A stretch of 61,004 nucleotides of DNA from Acidobacteriaceae bacterium (GCA_003138975.1 PLHQ01000184.1:1-61004); one strand, 5' to 3'; shown: positions 43,298-51,911, counted from the first letter of the stretch. The notes: a model not told the origin generated them from the letters alone. Numbers and translations: made by a program.

Positions 43298-43461
43298 AAA
43301 GCAGTTAACGTAAAATTCATTGCGCGCTGGCGAGTCGTCTGGTAACCTTTTTTACGGACTTCTTTTTGATCATTCTTTCGTATCGTCGTTGCGACCGCGC
43401 GCCATGTCCGCGGCTCTCGCCACAAGTAAAGTCCGAAGCATCTTTCTAAGGAGAACAAATC

Positions 43462-44646
43462 TTGGCCGCAACCTCAAAGAATCGCATTCTATTTACGTCC
43501 GAATCCGTAACCGAAGGCCATCCCGATAAGATCGCCGACCAGATTTCCGATGCCATCCTCGACTCCTGCCTCACGGAAGATCCCGTCAGCCGCGTCGCCT
43601 GCGAAACTCTCACCGCCACCGGCCTCGTCGTCATCGCCGGAGAAATCACCACCAAAGCCTATGTCGATTTTCAGCAGGTTGTCCGCGGCACCGTCGGCGC
43701 CATCGGTTACGACAACGCCGTCTACGGCTTCGACTGCAACACCTGCGCCGTCATCTCCACCATCAACAAACAGTCCGGCGACATCGCCATGGGCGTCGAT
43801 ACCGGCGGCGCCGGCGACCAGGGAATGATGTTTGGATATGCTTGTGACGAGAATGCGGAGTTGATGCCGACGCCGATTTCATTGGCGCACAAGTTGACGA
43901 TGCGGTTGTCGCAAGTGCGGAAGAATGGGACGCTGCCGTTTCTTCGTCCGGATGGAAAATCGCAGGTTACGGTTGAGTATGATGCGAAGGGGAAAGTGCG
44001 GCGCATCGATGCAGTTGTGATTTCCACGCAGCATGCGGAGACCGTGACGAACGACGAATTGCGCGCGGAGATTCTGAAGCACGTGATCCAGGCGGTGATT
44101 CCGGCGCATCTGCTCGATGAGTACACGAACTATCACATCAATCCCACGGGACGATTTGTGATTGGCGGGCCGATGGGAGATACAGGGCTGACGGGCCGCA
44201 AGATTATCGTGGACACTTACGGTGGGATGGGACGGCACGGCGGAGGAGCTTTCAGCGGGAAGGATCCGACGAAGGTGGATCGGTCGGCGGCTTACATGGC
44301 GCGGCACATTGCCAAGAACATCGTTGCCGCGAAGCTTGCGGACCGCTGCGAAGTGCAGCTCGCTTATGCCATTGGCGTGGCCGATCCGGTGAGCGTGCGC
44401 GTGGATACATTCGGGACGGAGAAAGTGGATCCGGAGATTCTTCCGGATTTGATTCGTGCACATTTCAAGTTGACGCCGCGAGGGATTATTGAATCGCTGG
44501 ATTTGCGGCGTCCGATTTACAAGAAGACGGCGGCGTACGGACATTTTGGACGCAGCGATCCGGACTTCACGTGGGAAGCGACCGACAAAGCGGCGAGGCT
44601 GGCGAGCGACGCGGGTGTGCGGGAACCGGCGGGTGTGCGCAAGTAG
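43462..44646 (+). CDS. metK: S-adenosylmethionine synthetase
   Basis: Makes SAM from methionine and ATP. The 394 residues include [19 protein letters not shown], the hallmark [12 protein letters not shown], and [25 protein letters not shown] lies eight bases before the TTG start. Length is typical. Codon usage changes abruptly near 43820 (about codon 120): almost all C-ending before, G-ending after, with no change of reading frame. The next gene, ahcY, recycles the product SAH. Confidence 0.96.
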   Translation: MAATSKNRILFTSESVTEGHPDKIADQISDAILDSCLTEDPVSRVACETLTATGLVVIAGEITTKAYVDFQQVVRGTVGAIGYDNAVYGFDCNTCAVISTINKQSGDIAMGVDTGGAGDQGMMFGYACDENAELMPTPISLAHKLTMRLSQVRKNGTLPFLRPDGKSQVTVEYDAKGKVRRIDAVVISTQHAETVTNDELRAEILKHVIQAVIPAHLLDEYTNYHINPTGRFVIGGPMGDTGLTGRKIIVDTYGGMGRHGGGAFSGKDPTKVDRSAAYMARHIAKNIVAAKLADRCEVQLAYAIGVADPVSVRVDTFGTEKVDPEILPDLIRAHFKLTPRGIIESLDLRRPIYKKTAAYGHFGRSDPDFTWEATDKAARLASDAGVREPAGVRK

Positions 44647-44647
44647 C

Positions 44648-44761
44648 TGGGCAATAGAGAAGCGAGCCAAGCGCGCGATTGTTGCGTCGCAAAAGGCGCA
44701 CGCTTCGCGCGGCTCGCCCAGATCCTTCGCGGCGCGAAAGACGCTTGGTCAGGATGACAGC
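44648..44761 (-). repeat. dispersed ~110-bp repeat, copy B
   Basis: Reverse-complement counterpart of copy A at 28658-28775. It begins directly after the metK stop and ends in 'CAGGATGACA'. Shared blocks include GCGAAGGATCTGGGCGAG read on the minus strand. Confidence 0.75.
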
Positions 44762-44937
44762 CCTGACCAAAGTTCAACTCGGGTGATGGGCCGAAAGTCT
44801 CATTCCCTAAAGACTATTTGGGTATGCTGATCTTGCTTCCGAGTCGTGTATTCTGACAGAGCGATCAGAGTACTCTCCCAAGTTAATACAAAGGTAACCA
44901 ACATCAATTCTTAGTATGAAGGCGCCACAGGAGGCGT

Positions 44938-46212
44938 ATGTCAACAGCAGCACAGATTAATTCCGATATCAGAAGCCTGGAACTGGCCGAACTGGGCAAA
45001 AAGCGCATTGAGTGGGCGAATCAGTCCATGAAGGTGCTGCAGATTATCCGCAAAGAATTCATCAAGAACCAGCCGCTGAAGGGAATCCGCATATCGGCAT
45101 GCCTGCACGTGACGGCGGAGACCGCGAACCTGGCGATTTGTTTGCGCGACGGAGGAGCGGACGTGGTGCTGTGCGCTTCGAATCCGCTTTCGACGCAGGA
45201 CGATGTTTCGGCCAGCCTGGTGCGCGATCAGGGCATTTCGGTGTTTGCGATCAAGGGTGAGGATAACGATACGTATTACAACCACATTCTGGCGGCCATC
45301 GATCACAAGCCGCACATCACGATGGACGATGGCGCGGACCTGGTGACAATTCTGCACACCAAGCGGATGGATGGGCTGGAAGGCGTGATTGGCGGAACGG
45401 AAGAGACGACGACGGGCGTGATCCGGCTGCGGGCGATGGCGAAGGAAGGCGTGCTGAAGTTTCCCATCGTCGCCGTGAACGACGCCGATACCAAGCATCT
45501 GTTTGACAACCGCTATGGCACAGGACAGTCGACGATCGACGGCATTATCCGGGCGACGAACTTCCTGTTGGCGGGATCGAAGTTTGTGGTGGCCGGCTAC
45601 GGCTGGTGCGGGCGCGGGCTGGCGAGCCGGGCGCGGGGCGCCGGGGCGGAAGTGATCGTCACCGAAGTGGACCCGACGAAGGCGCTGGAAGCGGTGATGG
45701 ACGGCTTCCGCGTGATGTCGATGACGGAAGCGGCGAAGCTGGGAGATGTGTTCTGCACGGTCACGGGAAACAAGAGCGTGCTAACCCGGGAGCATTTCGA
45801 GTTGATGAAGGACGGCGCGATCATTTCGAATTCCGGACACTTCAACGTGGAGATCGATATTCCGGCGCTGGAGAAGATGTCATCGTCGAAGCGGACGACG
45901 CGGACGTTCGTGGACGAATACTCCTTGAAAGACGGGCGCAAGATCAACCTGCTGGGCGAGGGACGGCTGATCAATCTGGCCGCGGCGGAGGGCCATCCCG
46001 CGTCGGTGATGGACATGAGCTTTGCCGATCAGGCGCTATCGGTGGAGTACATGGTAAAGAATTACAAGTCGCTCGAGAATAAGGTCTACAAGGTTCCCGA
46101 CGAGCTCGACAAGCGCGTGGCGAAGCTGAAGCTGGAATCGATGGGGATCAAGATCGATCGGCTGACGCCCGAGCAGGAAGAGTATTTAGCGGGATGGAGC
46201 GAGGGAACCTAG
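44938..46212 (+). CDS. ahcY: adenosylhomocysteinase
   Basis: NAD-dependent hydrolysis of S-adenosylhomocysteine to homocysteine and adenosine. The 424 residues show [14 protein letters not shown], the substrate region with [24 protein letters not shown], the Rossmann loop [15 protein letters not shown], and a C-terminal YLAGWSEGT that replaces the common C-terminal Tyr motif. GGAGG precedes ATG 44938 at normal spacing. With metK it forms the methyl cycle pair, although a 290-base gap with a repeat separates them. Confidence 0.95.
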   Translation: MSTAAQINSDIRSLELAELGKKRIEWANQSMKVLQIIRKEFIKNQPLKGIRISACLHVTAETANLAICLRDGGADVVLCASNPLSTQDDVSASLVRDQGISVFAIKGEDNDTYYNHILAAIDHKPHITMDDGADLVTILHTKRMDGLEGVIGGTEETTTGVIRLRAMAKEGVLKFPIVAVNDADTKHLFDNRYGTGQSTIDGIIRATNFLLAGSKFVVAGYGWCGRGLASRARGAGAEVIVTEVDPTKALEAVMDGFRVMSMTEAAKLGDVFCTVTGNKSVLTREHFELMKDGAIISNSGHFNVEIDIPALEKMSSSKRTTRTFVDEYSLKDGRKINLLGEGRLINLAAAEGHPASVMDMSFADQALSVEYMVKNYKSLENKVYKVPDELDKRVAKLKLESMGIKIDRLTPEQEEYLAGWSEGT

Positions 46213-46298
46213 GGCGGTCGTTGGTCGTTAGTCTTTTGGTCGTTAGCGGGGCGGCGCAAGCCGTCCCGTATTGTTTTCTTCCGCCTGGGCGGCTTTGA

Positions 46299-46583
46299 CT
46301 ATTTCTTCCGGCCACGCGCGACGCAGCGGGCAAGACATACAGGAACTGTGCAAGAGCATTTTGCGAACTCGATTACCCGTCTCGCATCTCCATCGTTTGG
46401 CAACGGCGCGGCCTCGTCTGCATGTCGCTGATCGTTGGCGTCGAGCCTGATCTCGTAGGCCCACGCCGCCATCTCGTCAGTAATTAGGTGATCTACGGCA
46501 GCCTGGTCAATTCGGCTATTGAGAGCTCCGTCTTTGTAACCTTTATCCTTGAGCATCGCGTCCACGGAACTCGCGGTGAGCAT
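46299..46583 (-). pseudogene. fragment of a DUF4145-domain protein
   Basis: Ninety-four codons that match the C-terminal end of DUF4145 proteins: SSVDAMLKDKGYKDGALNSR, AVDHLITDEMAAWAYEIRLD and ANDQRHADEAAPLPNDGDAR. The N-terminal part is missing; upstream codons hit a stop 16 codons before the ATG and the frame fits another gene remnant on the plus strand. Probably a 5'-truncated relic. Confidence 0.6.
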
Positions 46584-46609
46584 TACGGCGCCTGCGGGAG
46601 CGGTGTGGG

Positions 46610-46758
46610 GGATGTGGAGCGTGGGGCTCTATCCGAAGCTGGAGGTTTCGAAGTATTACGGGTACAAGGAAGCCTGGCATCTGCTGCGCGGAGAAACGCC
46701 GGGCGTGATTACGCGGATTCAAGCCTGTGCGGAGGAGTATTCTCCGGAGGGAGCTTAA
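46610..46758 (+). pseudogene. 3' fragment of an unidentified gene
   Basis: The plus-strand reading LYPKLEVSKYYGYKEAWHLL, then RGETPGVITRIQACAEEYSP, ending in TAA at 46756-46758 has G-ending codons typical of nearby genes, so it looks like real coding sequence. No start or 5' part is found: to the left it runs into the DUF4145 fragment on the other strand. I do not recognise the family. Confidence 0.45.
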
Positions 46759-46777
46759 AGAGGCAGCCAAGGAGAAT

Positions 46778-46810
46778 CCCCACTTCTCGCAAAGAGCGCG
46801 AGAAATGGGG
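46778..46810. repeat. hairpin repeat, copy 1
   Basis: Stem 46778-46790 with 46798-46810, 13 positions with one mismatch, loop AAAGAGC. Followed by GGGGCACCCGG and an AGGATGACA segment. Same element as 49970-50002. Confidence 0.75.
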
Positions 46811-46914
46811 CACCCGGCTTCGCTCAGGATGACAGCGGGGAGGGGTGCGGGATCAAAATCCCCACCACCCTTCCCGGCATCAGCGATAGTTCCGCCACGC
46901 CACAGGAATCCGGT

Positions 46915-47616
46915 CTAGTTTATGCTGGCTCGGCTAACGGAATCCCTTGCACCCTTAATCAAAAGCCAGAACATAGTCGACCCCTCCCCAAGACCCCCCA
47001 ACACCGCCGCAATGTGGAAAACAATATCTCCGTAGGGTGGAGAGAGTAAGGAAGTTAGACTGGCGGCCACATAGCCAACACCTGCGGGTATCAGCAAGAC
47101 GCCCAGAATTCGGGGAAGGAAACCCGATCGATATACAAGAACTCCGAAGGGGAAAAGCCAAAGTCCCCAAAATATCTGGGCGAGAAGAAGTCCATCGCCA
47201 TGCAAATGGAAAAACGCCATTACCAGGGCATCCAGCTGACTTTGGTCCAGTACTGACGAAAAATGAGCACCGTTTGAGAGTATCAGGGCAGCAACTCGGT
47301 TAAGCTCATTAAGATACGATATAGGGACAGAGATTAAAACCAATGTCAACATAAGCAAAGCATGTTTCTTGTTGACCCCTTTGAGCAAATGATAGAAAGC
47401 CAGACCCATGAAGATAAAAATGGTCGCGCTGATTAGTTCGGCCACAATGCCGATACGGAAAAGCAACTCGGTAGTTCTGATCTTGTTGGCTGTAGCCGTG
47501 GCATCTCCCATCACCATGAAAACGGAGGGAATATAGAGGAGGCTAAAGGGAGCGGGTAGGCTCGCCAAGAAATACAGTAATCCTGCGACTCTTGCCGCCT
47601 TTTTGGTCGAAGCCAT
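46915..47616 (-). CDS. DUF4386 family membrane protein
   Basis: A 233-residue polytopic protein with about six hydrophobic helices. It starts KKAARVAGLLYFLASLPAPF and includes LLFRIGIVAELISATIFIF and FWGLWLFPFGVLVYRSGFLP, the conserved pattern of DUF4386. No enzymatic motif. It ends a minus-strand group that starts with the second ECF sigma factor, although a 59-base gap separates it from the zinc-ribbon gene. Confidence 0.85.
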   Translation of the reverse strand: MASTKKAARVAGLLYFLASLPAPFSLLYIPSVFMVMGDATATANKIRTTELLFRIGIVAELISATIFIFMGLAFYHLLKGVNKKHALLMLTLVLISVPISYLNELNRVAALILSNGAHFSSVLDQSQLDALVMAFFHLHGDGLLLAQIFWGLWLFPFGVLVYRSGFLPRILGVLLIPAGVGYVAASLTSLLSPPYGDIVFHIAAVLGGLGEGSTMFWLLIKGARDSVSRASIN

Positions 47617-47675
47617 ATCCTATCTCCTTCGATTTCTTACTGTCGCCTGAGATACTCCTTCGCTCATCTCGACGG

Positions 47676-48185
47676 TCAGACCTGCGGGACCTCCTGATTG
47701 CGCAGCGAAGTTCCGCAGTACGGACAATAGACATCGTTTACGCCGACCACGCGCTGGCACCGCGGACAGCTCGGGCTCAGTTTGTAGCTGCAACGAGGGC
47801 AGAAGTTGAAGCCCGGCTCGACCTCGGCATCGCATTGCGAACAGTGGGCGGTGCGCGGTTTGCGCAAGACGAAATAGAGGACGATTCCCAACCCGTTGGG
47901 GACAAAGATGGCAATGAGCGTCCAAAGCAAGCGGCTCATGCTGCGCCGCCCCGCGTCCTGGTTTATGTAACCAATCAGCACGGCGTAGCAGCCGAGTAAC
48001 GTTCCCGCAATGACTCCCAGCAGACACCGAACCGGAAGCCGAGGTGCGTGCGGATCCCTGCCCACGACGGTCACAAAGAGCACAGTTATCGTCAGGCAGA
48101 CCAGGGTGAATAAGACGTAGGCCCAAGGCGTAAAGATGCGGATCTCGTCTTTGGATCGCGTGGAAGTTTGATTTCTGAATGTCAT
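47676..48185 (-). CDS. membrane protein with C-terminal double zinc ribbon
   Basis: A 169-residue protein with three hydrophobic helices, the last (LLWTLIAIFVPNGLGIVLYFVL) resembling the PLDc_N/DUF helix of small membrane proteins. The C-terminal 50 residues hold four CxxC pairs (CSQC, CPRC, CPRC, CPYC), a double zinc ribbon in the cytoplasm. Follows the anti-sigma gene by 68 bases in the same direction, so it may belong to that regulon. Confidence 0.8.
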   Translation of the reverse strand: MTFRNQTSTRSKDEIRIFTPWAYVLFTLVCLTITVLFVTVVGRDPHAPRLPVRCLLGVIAGTLLGCYAVLIGYINQDAGRRSMSRLLWTLIAIFVPNGLGIVLYFVLRKPRTAHCSQCDAEVEPGFNFCPRCSYKLSPSCPRCQRVVGVNDVYCPYCGTSLRNQEVPQV

Positions 48186-48253
48186 CTTAATCTCCTGACT
48201 CCGTACTTCGTTTCAACAAGAATGTTCCAGCAAGAATCTTGTTCCCGGCTCGA

Positions 48254-48760
48254 TTAGCCCCGGTAAGAACCAGTGTGATCCGCCAGGTGCCTATCCTTGG
48301 CCAGCAGCAGGATTGCCGCCACCAGGGCTGGCATCACGCAGAAGACCAGGAACCCTACTTGCCAGACCGATGAAGCCAACTGTGCTCGCTCGCCTAACCA
48401 CTCAAAGCCGCGCCACAAAACGACTGTGCTAAGCAGCGCGCATAGGGTCACGGCTGTACAACTGACCGAAACCAGCCGCAGGCGTTCTCGATTGCGCCGC
48501 AATTCTAGGGCGCGGCGGCGCACTCTGATCTGCGTCGTCGAGACAAGGCTCCGCTCCGCGGCGATTGGGATCGCGCGCAACCCATGAATCGTCTGCGCGG
48601 CATTCTCGGCGAATGCGCGGCATGAGGCACACGTTTCCAGGTGCGCTGCCAACCACGCATTCGACGACCGTTGGTCGGAAGGCCGATCGGCGGCGGAAAG
48701 CGTCTCGGGACCGGCTAACGCAATCAGTTTCCGTGCCCGTTCATGTGCATCTGTGTTCAC
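48254..48760 (-). CDS. anti-sigma factor with zinc-finger motif
   Basis: Start chosen at GTG 48760, which overlaps the sigma stop (GTGA) and has AAAAGGAG eight bases upstream; an ATG at 48781 would add seven residues. The 168 residues carry His-x3-Cys-x2-Cys (HLETCASCRAFAE) near position 45, without the usual preceding Cys, and two C-terminal membrane helices. Predicted to bind the ECF factor encoded just upstream. Confidence 0.82.
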   Translation of the reverse strand: MNTDAHERARKLIALAGPETLSAADRPSDQRSSNAWLAAHLETCASCRAFAENAAQTIHGLRAIPIAAERSLVSTTQIRVRRRALELRRNRERLRLVSVSCTAVTLCALLSTVVLWRGFEWLGERAQLASSVWQVGFLVFCVMPALVAAILLLAKDRHLADHTGSYRG

Positions 48761-49365
48761 AGCTGCGCTCCTTTTAACCACGGTTCGAGCGCGCTCAGAC
48801 CGCGGTAGATTCTGGATTTCACAGTGCCCAAAGGCACGCGTGCCACGCTCGCGATCTCTTCGAGAGACATGCCCTCCTGAAATCGAAGCACGAGCGCTTC
48901 ACGGTATTCCGCCGGGAGATGTTGCATGCCGGCCGCAATGTGCTCGCTTTGCTCGCGCTGCACAGTCAGATCAAAAGCCGAGGCCCGGCCGGTCGCAGGC
49001 ACATCGAAGGGCGCGTCTTCGTCATTGTCATTCAACAAACCGTCGAGGCTGGCGGGCTGTTTGCGGCGCAGATGATCGATTGCCAGGTTATGCGCAACTG
49101 AGAACAGCCAGGTGCTGAATGCGTACTTGTCGTTGAACTGGTGCCCACGTTCGAGCACGCGGATCCAGGTTTCCTGGAAAAGGTCTTCGGCCAATTCGCG
49201 GCGTCCGGTCAAGTACACGAGGTAGCGTAGAAGGCGATGCTGGTATTGCTCGATCAGCCGGTCGAGCAAATCCGCATCTCGACGTCTAAGTCCACGAGCG
49301 ATCTCGGTGCTCTCCTGCGCCATCGAGCTCTCGAAATAGAAGGCCGTCGCGTTCATGCTACTCAT
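48757..49365 (-). CDS. ECF RNA polymerase sigma factor
   Basis: 202 residues. Region 2: YLVYLTGRRELAEDLFQETW and FSTWLFSVAHNLAIDHLRRK; region 4: LPAEYREALVLRFQEGMSLE and VARVPLGTVKSRIYRGLSAL. ATGs at 49365, 49356 and 49323 are all in frame; the first gives the longest product. Coupled to its anti-sigma gene. No ECF-like -35/-10 was convincing upstream. Confidence 0.92.
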   Translation of the reverse strand: MSSMNATAFYFESSMAQESTEIARGLRRRDADLLDRLIEQYQHRLLRYLVYLTGRRELAEDLFQETWIRVLERGHQFNDKYAFSTWLFSVAHNLAIDHLRRKQPASLDGLLNDNDEDAPFDVPATGRASAFDLTVQREQSEHIAAGMQHLPAEYREALVLRFQEGMSLEEIASVARVPLGTVKSRIYRGLSALEPWLKGAQL

Positions 49366-50030
49366 ACATACGCGGGTAGGGGGAGAAAAGACGCAAGCGA
49401 TCGGGAAGAGGTCCGCATCCGTTCTAAGCTATTGAAACGAAATGCCCCGTATAGTCGACGCGTTCTAAATAAACCGCGGCCCCAATGCTTTCGGGAGCGG
49501 CCCAGCCTCCCGCGCTCAGTCGGCGTAAAGCCGAGTGCCCCCACCCTTTGTTTTTTGAAGGGTGGGATTCCGCGATCATTGTCCCGCTCTTGGCTTCTCG
49601 CCGCCTCTGGGATGGGGGACAGAGCAGCAGGTCCTTCGACTACTCCGTCGCTGGCGCTCCGGCTCCGGTCGGGATGACAAGCTTGAGATGGCGCGGTAGC
49701 CAGCGGCTGAGGAGGCCGCGGGAAAGATTCGCACTGGACAAAGAGTGCGACACCACTGGGGCTGAAGCCCGCCTAGATTGGGGACGCTTACGCGGCGCTG
49801 AAGGTCCGCTCTTCCACGTTATCGCCGTCGTTCACAATTCTGTCAGAGAACTGTGAAGCCCGCTCCAGTTGAGCGCTGATGCGGCACGAGTGAACTCGTG
49901 CCCTTCCCGATCTTGCTGAGCTTTCCAGTCTTACATAACTCGCGAGACTCCCGGCAGCAGGAGGAACATCCCCAAGTCTCGCAAAGGATGCGAGACTTGG
50001 GGCACCGGGCGCATTTTGCCAATCCCCCCG
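49366..50030. other. repeat-rich intergenic region
   Basis: No credible gene. It contains a 9-bp hairpin (49540-49548 with 49558-49566), a segment ending in GGGATGACAAG (49640-49682) related to the dispersed repeats, and the 13-bp perfect hairpin at 49970-50002. Short open frames here do not show coding bias. Confidence 0.6.
49970..50002. repeat. hairpin repeat, copy 2
   Basis: Perfect 13-bp stem (49970-49982 with 49990-50002) and loop AAAGGAT, followed by GGCACCGGG. Same element as at 46778-46810. It lies just past the 3' end of the methyltransferase gene (minus strand). Confidence 0.85.
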
Positions 50031-50573
50031 CTATTGGGGCTTGTCCCAAGCTCGCACGCGGGGCCGCCAGCGACGCACGTTCCGGCAGTACTGTTCGTAG
50101 TCTGCTCCGAATTTCCTGCGAAGAGTTGGCTCTTCATAAAGGAGCACGAACAGATGAACGCCGAGGGCAACGGCTGCCACAGCGGCAATCGCCGCCGGGT
50201 TAGGGTGTCCGAACACGATCCACAGGCCGATCCAGCCCGCTGCGAAGCCCAGGTACATGGGGTTGCGGACGTAGCGGTAGAAACCCACCACGACCAAACG
50301 CTGCGGCGGAGCGACAGGGGCAGGTGTGCCGTGTCCCGTCCAGCCGAAGTCCCAGACGCAGCGAAGCGCAACCGCGAATCCCAATACAGACGGAAGCGCA
50401 GCGAGCCATCGCCAACGTGCTGCGCCCGCCGTTTCCACGCGGAAACTGAGCCACTGCGGCAGAAGCCAGAACCACAAGGCGAAAAACGCCGCGCCTACGG
50501 CCAGCGAGGCTGCCGCCGTTAGCCACCGATCCCCGTGCGTGACCGCTATACTCCCAGACTGTTCATGCGTCAT
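50031..50573 (-). CDS. isoprenylcysteine carboxyl-methyltransferase-like membrane protein
   Basis: A 180-residue membrane protein with three to four helices and the ICMT/PEMT signature: FYRYVRNPMYLGF (RNPMY 103-107), then YEEPTLRRKFGADYEQYCRNV (split here as the EEP at 147-149 and the following YEQYCRNVRRWRPR). These residues bind SAM and the acceptor in the family. The bacterial substrate is unknown. Last gene of the third ECF module. Confidence 0.87.
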   Translation of the reverse strand: MTHEQSGSIAVTHGDRWLTAAASLAVGAAFFALWFWLLPQWLSFRVETAGAARWRWLAALPSVLGFAVALRCVWDFGWTGHGTPAPVAPPQRLVVVGFYRYVRNPMYLGFAAGWIGLWIVFGHPNPAAIAAVAAVALGVHLFVLLYEEPTLRRKFGADYEQYCRNVRRWRPRVRAWDKPQ

Positions 50574-50600
50574 ATTCCCTCCATTGCACGTACTATTTCG

Positions 50601-51050
50601 CTACTCTGCAACTCCTGCGACTCGATTGAGGAATCCGATCAGGTATTTCCAGACCAGGTAATAAACAATCACTGCGGCGCAAAACCCGACCGCCGCATAG
50701 GCATAGTGAATCTCCACCCCGCCGAAATAGATGAAGCTGTGGCCTGTGGTTTCCAGAAAACCCAGGCAACGAGCGAGAAGGAATCCCGCGGGTGCAAGGA
50801 TGAAGGGCAGAATGGCGCCGTGAATCCCCAGAGGCAAGTGCGTGCGTGAGCGCGAAGCCAGGTGCAGCATGTTCCAGACTCCGAACAGGTTGGGGACGAT
50901 CGCCATGGGAAAAATAATCACCCGTTCCACGGGGACTGGAACGTTATAGATAAACCGCGCGACGCTGAACAGGGTTAGGATGACCAGCAGAAGCGGGGTC
51001 GGAACGGCAATTCCAGCCATGTACGCGCGCAGGTACGGATGATTATTCAT
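50601..51050 (-). CDS. hypothetical membrane protein
   Basis: 149 residues with four hydrophobic helices (GIAVPTPLLLVILTLFSVA, ERVIIFPMAIVPNLFGVW, HGAILPFILAPAGFLLA, YAAVGFCAAVIVYYLVW). No motif that I recognise. Lies 27 bases upstream of the methyltransferase gene and 28 downstream of the small membrane protein, so probably in one transcript with the ECF gene. Confidence 0.75.
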   Translation of the reverse strand: MNNHPYLRAYMAGIAVPTPLLLVILTLFSVARFIYNVPVPVERVIIFPMAIVPNLFGVWNMLHLASRSRTHLPLGIHGAILPFILAPAGFLLARCLGFLETTGHSFIYFGGVEIHYAYAAVGFCAAVIVYYLVWKYLIGFLNRVAGVAE

Positions 51051-51078
51051 AAAGCCTCCTCACCTCTTCTTCCTTCCT

Positions 51079-51324
51079 CTACAAGTGGTATGCGAACACG
51101 AGGATCAGTTGCGGGAAGAACAGAAACACGCTGACACTCAGGCCAATCAGCGCCCAGTCATACCAGGGCACGCGTACCGGGCGAGTGTCGAGTTTGCGCA
51201 ACACCGCCGGCCACAGGTCGCGGCGGAGTTCAGTGTTCACCGCGGGGAACGACTGTTGGAGAGCGTCGCGAATCTGGCGGTCGTCGTCCGACATTCCGTG
51301 TTTGGTCATATCGTGTTTGGTCAT
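51079..51324 (-). CDS. small membrane protein coupled to an ECF sigma gene (possible mini anti-sigma factor)
   Basis: 81 residues: a soluble helical part (IRDALQQSFPAVNTELRRDL) and one C-terminal membrane helix (YDWALIGLSVSVFLFFPQLI). ATG overlaps the sigma stop by four bases. The position is that of an anti-sigma factor, but it lacks zinc-finger cysteines. The N-terminus shows a tandem duplication of MTKHD/MTKHG, from a 15-base repeat. Confidence 0.75.
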   Translation of the reverse strand: MTKHDMTKHGMSDDDRQIRDALQQSFPAVNTELRRDLWPAVLRKLDTRPVRVPWYDWALIGLSVSVFLFFPQLILVFAYHL

Positions 51325-51866
51325 TTTCTTACCCTCGAGACGTTTCCCTCGGACCTGAGTCCAAGGTGGCTCAGTTGTTTGCGCAGGATGCGAACCGCGC
51401 GGAAGACACGCAGCTTCACCGCGCCAACCGATGTCCCTAAGGCATCGGCAATTTCGGCGTAGGGCTGTTCTTCCACAAGCGCGAGCGTCGCCGCTACCTG
51501 CAACTTGGCCGGCAGACGGCGAAATGCTTGCTGGATCTTCTCCCGCGTCTCGCGCTGGAGGAGCTGATCGGGCTCAGGCGATCCGGCGGGTTCTGCGGGC
51601 AGACTCTGTTCCGGGCGTCTGCGACGGAGATAGTCGAGCGCCAGGTTGGTGGAGATACGCCGCGCCCAAGCGGAGAAGTTTCCGTCCGGTCGGAACTGGT
51701 GGCGTGCCCGGTAGATGCGCCAGAGAGTCTCCACGGTCAGATCCTCCGCGATGCCCGGGTCGCGCACGATGCGCAGGGTCCAGGCGAAGATGTCGCCCTG
51801 GAACTGCCGGACCAGTGTCTCGAAAGCATCGATCTCGCCAAGCGCAAATCGCCGTAGCAGATCCAT
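51321..51866 (-). CDS. ECF RNA polymerase sigma factor
   Basis: 181 residues. Region 2: WTLRIVRDPGIAEDLTVETL and NFSAWARRISTNLALDYLRR; region 4: LPAKLQVAATLALVEEQPYA and ALGTSVGAVKLRVFRAVRIL. It starts at ATG 51866, with a candidate ECF promoter 20 to 45 bases upstream. Heads a four-gene set: sigma, mini membrane protein, four-helix membrane protein, ICMT-like methylase. Confidence 0.92.
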   Translation of the reverse strand: MDLLRRFALGEIDAFETLVRQFQGDIFAWTLRIVRDPGIAEDLTVETLWRIYRARHQFRPDGNFSAWARRISTNLALDYLRRRRPEQSLPAEPAGSPEPDQLLQRETREKIQQAFRRLPAKLQVAATLALVEEQPYAEIADALGTSVGAVKLRVFRAVRILRKQLSHLGLRSEGNVSRVRK

Positions 51867-51885
51867 GGGCTTCTCTACTGTCTAT

Positions 51886-51911
51886 TACGGGGCCGGAACA
51901 GGTTGGTTACA
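51886..51911 (-). promoter_or_regulatory. candidate ECF promoter before the third ECF sigma gene
   Basis: On the minus strand TGTAAC (51911-51906), 16 bases, CGTA (51889-51886). This matches the TGNAAC / CGTA pattern of many ECF sigma promoters (for instance SigW/SigX/SigM of Bacillus). The -10 ends 20 bases before the ATG, leaving a very short leader. Confidence 0.6.

Noticed and set aside
43300-43461. Possible SAM riboswitch in front of metK
   Set aside because: Looked for conserved SAM-I/II and SAH riboswitch cores; none is recognisable.
49485-49856. Plus-strand 123-codon frame in the spacer at 49.4-50.0 kb
   Set aside because: It runs through hairpin repeats and dispersed repeat sequence and has no coding bias or homologous pattern.
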